Assembly: GCF_013608025.1 (NCBI RefSeq)
Contig: NZ_VDLV01000006.1
Coordinates: 89,907-152,773 of the forward strand
From: Pseudomonas brassicacearum subsp. neoaurantiaca
Lineage (GTDB): Bacteria > Pseudomonadota > Gammaproteobacteria > Pseudomonadales > Pseudomonadaceae
Direction: 5' to 3'
DNA: 62,867 bases
Shown here one piece after another: positions 59,953-62,867 of the stretch; position 1 is the first letter of the stretch; the number at the start of each line of letters is the position of its first letter. The position numbers were made by a program, and so were the translations under genes. The notes under the pieces were generated by a model, which saw only the letters and a program-made list of their open reading frames with translations, made no database searches and was not told where the DNA came from.

Positions 59953-61572
59953 ATGACAACGCCTACCCTGGCTTCCAACCTAACGGGTTCGGTCGCCTCC
60001 CCTTCGAGACCGCAGCTGGACCGCAAGCCGAGCATGATGACCCTGGCGATCTTTTTTGCTGTGCTGGGCATTGGCCTTTTATTCACCGCCTACAGCCTGA
60101 TGCACGACATGAACGAGCTCGGCACCGTGGTGACCACATGGACGCCGTTCCTGCTGCTGGGTGTCGCGCTGCTGATCGCGCTGGGCTTTGAGTTCGTCAA
60201 CGGTTTCCACGACACCGCCAACGCTGTGGCCACGGTGATCTATACCAACTCCATGGCTCCAAATTTCGCGGTGGCCTGGTCGGGTTTCTTCAATTTTCTT
60301 GGGGTGCTGCTGTCCAGTGGCGCGGTGGCTTTCGGCATCATCGCCTTGCTGCCGGTAGAGCTGATCCTGCAGGTCGGCTCTTCCGCCGGTTTCGCCATGA
60401 TTTTCGCGTTGCTGATCGCCGCGATCCTCTGGAACCTCGGCACTTGGTGGCTGGGCCTGCCAGCCTCTTCTTCCCACACGCTGATTGGTTCGATCATCGG
60501 CGTCGGCGTCGCCAATGCGCTGATGCACGGTCGCGATGGCACCAGCGGCGTGGACTGGGCCCAGGCGACCAAGATCGGCTACGCACTGCTGTTGTCACCG
60601 CTGGTAGGCTTTGGCTGCGCCGCGCTGCTGTTGCTGGCGTTGCGAGCTTTCGTCAAGAACCGTTCGCTGTACAAGGCACCTGAAGGCAACACACCACCAC
60701 CTTGGTGGATCCGCGGCATGCTGATCCTGACGTGCACCGGTGTTTCGTTCGCCCACGGTTCCAACGACGGCCAGAAAGGAATGGGCCTGATCATGCTGAT
60801 CCTGGTGGGCACTCTACCGATGGCGTATGCGCTCAACCGCACGATGCCTGCCGATCAGGCACTTCAATTCGCCGCGGTGGCTGAAGTCACCCAACAAGCC
60901 TTGGTCAAGCATTCGCCCTCGCCGGCCCCGGCCGATCCACGCCCCATCCTGTCCGCCTACGTCAGCAGCAAGCAGGCCACGCCACAACTGGTGCCGGCCC
61001 TTGCCGCGATGACCGGCAGCATCGGCGCCGAGGTCAAAGGCTACGGCTCGCTGGCGAAGGTGCCCGTCGAAGCCGTGGGCAACGTGCGCAACGACATGTA
61101 CCTGACCAGCGAAACCATTCGCCTGATGGACAAGAATCAGGTCGGCGACTTTGATGCTGACACACGCGCAAAGCTGCAACTGTTCAAGCAGCAGATCGAC
61201 AATTCGACGCGATTCATTCCGCTATGGGTGAAGATCGCCGTGGCCATCGCCCTCGGCCTGGGCACCATGGTCGGCTGGAAACGCATCGTGATGACGGTGG
61301 GAGAGAAAATTGGCAAGTCGCACCTCACCTACGCCCAAGGCGCCTCGGCTGAAACGGTCGCAATGCTGACCATTGGCGCTGCGGACGTGTTCGGCCTGCC
61401 GGTGTCCACCACCCATGTATTGTCGTCGGGCGTGGCTGGCACCATGGTCGCCAACGGCGGTGGCCTGCAGATGCGCACGATCCGCAACCTGCTGATGGCC
61501 TGGGTGCTCACGCTGCCAGCCGCCATCCTGTTGTCCGGCAGCCTTTACTGGTTGTTCACCCAACTGTTCTGA
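59953..61572 (+). CDS. Pit-family inorganic phosphate transporter
   Basis: This 539-residue membrane transporter has the two Pit signatures, GFEFVNGFHDTANAVATVIY near the N-terminus and SFAHGSNDGQKGMGLIMLIL in the middle. The repeated LPASSSHTLIGSIIG and LPVSTTHVLSSGVAGTM motifs are also present. A cytoplasmic hydrophilic loop (about residues 310-420) separates the halves. The family moves phosphate, often as metal-phosphate, driven by the proton gradient. ATG 59953 lacks a strong ribosome binding site. It ends at a good terminator and stands alone. Confidence 0.96.
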   Translation: MTTPTLASNLTGSVASPSRPQLDRKPSMMTLAIFFAVLGIGLLFTAYSLMHDMNELGTVVTTWTPFLLLGVALLIALGFEFVNGFHDTANAVATVIYTNSMAPNFAVAWSGFFNFLGVLLSSGAVAFGIIALLPVELILQVGSSAGFAMIFALLIAAILWNLGTWWLGLPASSSHTLIGSIIGVGVANALMHGRDGTSGVDWAQATKIGYALLLSPLVGFGCAALLLLALRAFVKNRSLYKAPEGNTPPPWWIRGMLILTCTGVSFAHGSNDGQKGMGLIMLILVGTLPMAYALNRTMPADQALQFAAVAEVTQQALVKHSPSPAPADPRPILSAYVSSKQATPQLVPALAAMTGSIGAEVKGYGSLAKVPVEAVGNVRNDMYLTSETIRLMDKNQVGDFDADTRAKLQLFKQQIDNSTRFIPLWVKIAVAIALGLGTMVGWKRIVMTVGEKIGKSHLTYAQGASAETVAMLTIGAADVFGLPVSTTHVLSSGVAGTMVANGGGLQMRTIRNLLMAWVLTLPAAILLSGSLYWLFTQLF

Positions 61573-61591
61573 TCCAAATCCCGAAGAAAGC

Positions 61592-61636
61592 GTCCGGGGC
61601 CCAGGTGTGTTTCCACCGAGCCCCGGACTCGTTTTT
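61592..61636 (+). terminator. Rho-independent terminator of the phosphate transporter gene
   Basis: GTCCGGGGC pairs with GCCCCGGAC around a 19-nt loop, followed by TCGTTTTT. It starts 20 nt after the stop and the T-run touches the stop codon of the convergent RTX gene. Confidence 0.88.
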
Positions 61637-62867
61637 CAGGCCACCAGATCGTTGGCGTTGAACGTATTGACGCCGACCAGCTGGATTTCGAAGTCCGCGC
61701 CCAGGTCATCATTGACGTTGCCGTAGAGCACATGGTCAACGAAGCGCAACTGCCCCGCGCCAGTGAAATCGCCTGCATCGACAAAGCTGAACTTGTTGAA
61801 CAGCGGCGTCAGGGCATTGGCATCCAGTTTCGACAGGTCGATCTTATCGCCTTGCAGGCGGCTGAAATCGAGGATGACGTCGCCCGCCCCGTCCTTGCCC
61901 AACTCGCTCAACGAACTGAAAACGAAACGATCAGCTCCGGCGCCGCCCGTCAGGGTGTCGGTCCCCGCCCCGCCAATCAGGAAGTCGTTGCCAGCACCAC
62001 CATCGAGACGGTCGTTGCCTGCGCCACCGCTCAACACGTTGGCGGCGGCGTTGCCGATCAGCACGTTGTCCAGCGTGTTGCCGCTGCCGTTGATGGCGGC
62101 AACACCGGCCAACGTGAGGTTTTCCAGGTTGCTGCCCAGGGTCCAGCTCACCGAGGAACGGACAGTGTCGATTTCGGAGGCCGAGGTGCTGGTTTCGTTG
62201 ATGACGTCCTTGAGGTTGTCGACCACGTAGGTGTCGTTGCCGGTGCCGCCGATAAGGGTGTCGATACCGGCGCCGCCGTCGAGGGTATCCGCACCGTCCA
62301 TGCCGTTGAGCACGTTCGCCGCGGCGTTGCCGATCAGGCTGTTATTGGAGGCGTTGCCGGTGAGATTGAGCGCGGCGACGCCGAGTAATAGTGCATTCTC
62401 GACGTTGGCGGACAAGGTATGGCTGACCGCTGTCCGGACCAGGTCGATGCCTTCATCCGCCAGCTCGACGACACTGTCGCCCGCATTGTCGAGGATATAC
62501 GTGTCGTTACCCGCGCCACCCACCAAGGTATCGCGCCCGGCGAGGCCATCCAGCAGGTTGTTTCCGTCGTTGCCGGTCAGCACGTTGTTCAACGTGTTAC
62601 CGCTGCCGTTAAGGTTGGCGCTGCCGGTGAGCGTAAGGTTCTCCAGATTGGCGCCCAGCACCCAGTTGACCGAGGCACGTACGCTGTCGACTTCACCGGC
62701 CAGGATGCTGGTTTCGCTGACGACATCCTTGAGGTTGTCGACCACGTAGGTGTCGTTGCCGGTACCGCCGACCAGTGTGTCGATGCCGAGGCCACCGTCC
62801 AGGACGTTGGCGCCAGCGTTGCCGGTGATGCGGTTGTTCAGCGCGTTGCCGGTGCCATTGATAGCGC
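61636..62867 (-). CDS. RTX-repeat (hemolysin-type Ca-binding) secreted protein, C-terminal part
   Basis: The frame is open to the window edge, so the N-terminus lies outside; about 410 residues are visible. It consists of nonapeptide-type glycine/aspartate motifs ([20 protein letters not shown]) and larger units of about 83-90 residues marked [13 protein letters not shown] and [11 protein letters not shown]-terminal serralysin-type domain follows ([27 protein letters not shown], ending FNANDLVA). Such proteins bind calcium and leave the cell by type I secretion using the uncleaved C-terminal signal. The catalytic or adhesive part, if any, is not in view. Confidence 0.93.
   Translation of the reverse strand, partial: AINGTGNALNNRITGNAGANVLDGGLGIDTLVGGTGNDTYVVDNLKDVVSETSILAGEVDSVRASVNWVLGANLENLTLTGSANLNGSGNTLNNVLTGNDGNNLLDGLAGRDTLVGGAGNDTYILDNAGDSVVELADEGIDLVRTAVSHTLSANVENALLLGVAALNLTGNASNNSLIGNAAANVLNGMDGADTLDGGAGIDTLIGGTGNDTYVVDNLKDVINETSTSASEIDTVRSSVSWTLGSNLENLTLAGVAAINGSGNTLDNVLIGNAAANVLSGGAGNDRLDGGAGNDFLIGGAGTDTLTGGAGADRFVFSSLSELGKDGAGDVILDFSRLQGDKIDLSKLDANALTPLFNKFSFVDAGDFTGAGQLRFVDHVLYGNVNDDLGADFEIQLVGVNTFNANDLVA

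Noticed and set aside
1..62867. Mobile element, prophage or CRISPR array
   Set aside because: No transposase, integrase, phage structural gene, target duplications or spaced direct-repeat array was seen; the repeats present are REP-type.

Overview
The window reads as a chromosomal segment of a fluorescens-group Pseudomonas. The evidence is the high GC with normal Pseudomonas codon use, several typical Pseudomonas REP/REPIN elements (cores such as GAGGGAGCTTGCTCCC and GAGCGAGCTTGCTC), an OprD porin, a DUF1652 protein and a FAN1 homologue. I saw no rRNA, tRNA, CRISPR array, insertion sequence or prophage. Both window edges cut genes: fdsD on the left and an RTX-repeat protein on the right.

Layout. 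0-5.1 kb: NAD-linked molybdenum formate dehydrogenase operon fdsGBAD (minus strand), with a strong hairpin in its leader. 5.3-9.2 kb: LysR regulator divergent from a cyclophilin-like protein and an alpha/beta hydrolase, then a small orphan protein and an AraC-GyrI regulator. 9.2-12.8 kb: a four-PAS HWE histidine kinase, a stand-alone receiver and a HIT hydrolase, linked by ATGA overlaps. 13-16 kb: GntR / MFS / metal-dependent lactonase-type hydrolase. 16-19.2 kb: GAPDH and ArsJ (arsenate detoxification by 1-arseno-3-phosphoglycerate export) with a phosphoribosyltransferase and no ArsR. 19.5-26.2 kb: amidase, EAL phosphodiesterase, OprD porin, a small membrane protein and a hybrid kinase. 26.2-30.3 kb: FAN1 nuclease coupled to a PD-(D/E)XK plus Fe-S helicase. 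30.5-36.7 kb: lipoprotein, LysR/MFS pair, DUF1652 protein and an SF1 helicase with a striking GxxxG ladder. 36.9-41.6 kb: phosphoglucomutase, a MocR-type regulator and an unrecognised 496-residue protein behind an AT-richer 660-bp region. 42.2-45.2 kb: quinone oxidoreductase / LysR pair and a lipoprotein.

The most notable locus is 45.26-51.11 kb. It is a tightly packed operon encoding a formate-dehydrogenase-like molybdoenzyme of the ForC type (active-site Cys followed by Gln, not His), its DUF1641 partner (ForE type), and both subunits of a short-Q-loop cytochrome bd quinol oxidase. I infer a self-contained substrate-to-quinone-to-oxygen respiratory module. The same window also holds a canonical NAD-linked FDH with Cys-His at the same site, so the two enzymes probably do different jobs.

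51.2-57.7 kb holds an amine or amino acid catabolic set (APC permease, AraC regulator, class III aminotransferase, aldehyde dehydrogenase) and a cytochrome b561. 57.8-61.6 kb holds an AcuI/YhdH-type reductase, an SDR with a perfect FNR/ANR-type box upstream, and a Pit phosphate transporter. The window ends in an RTX protein.
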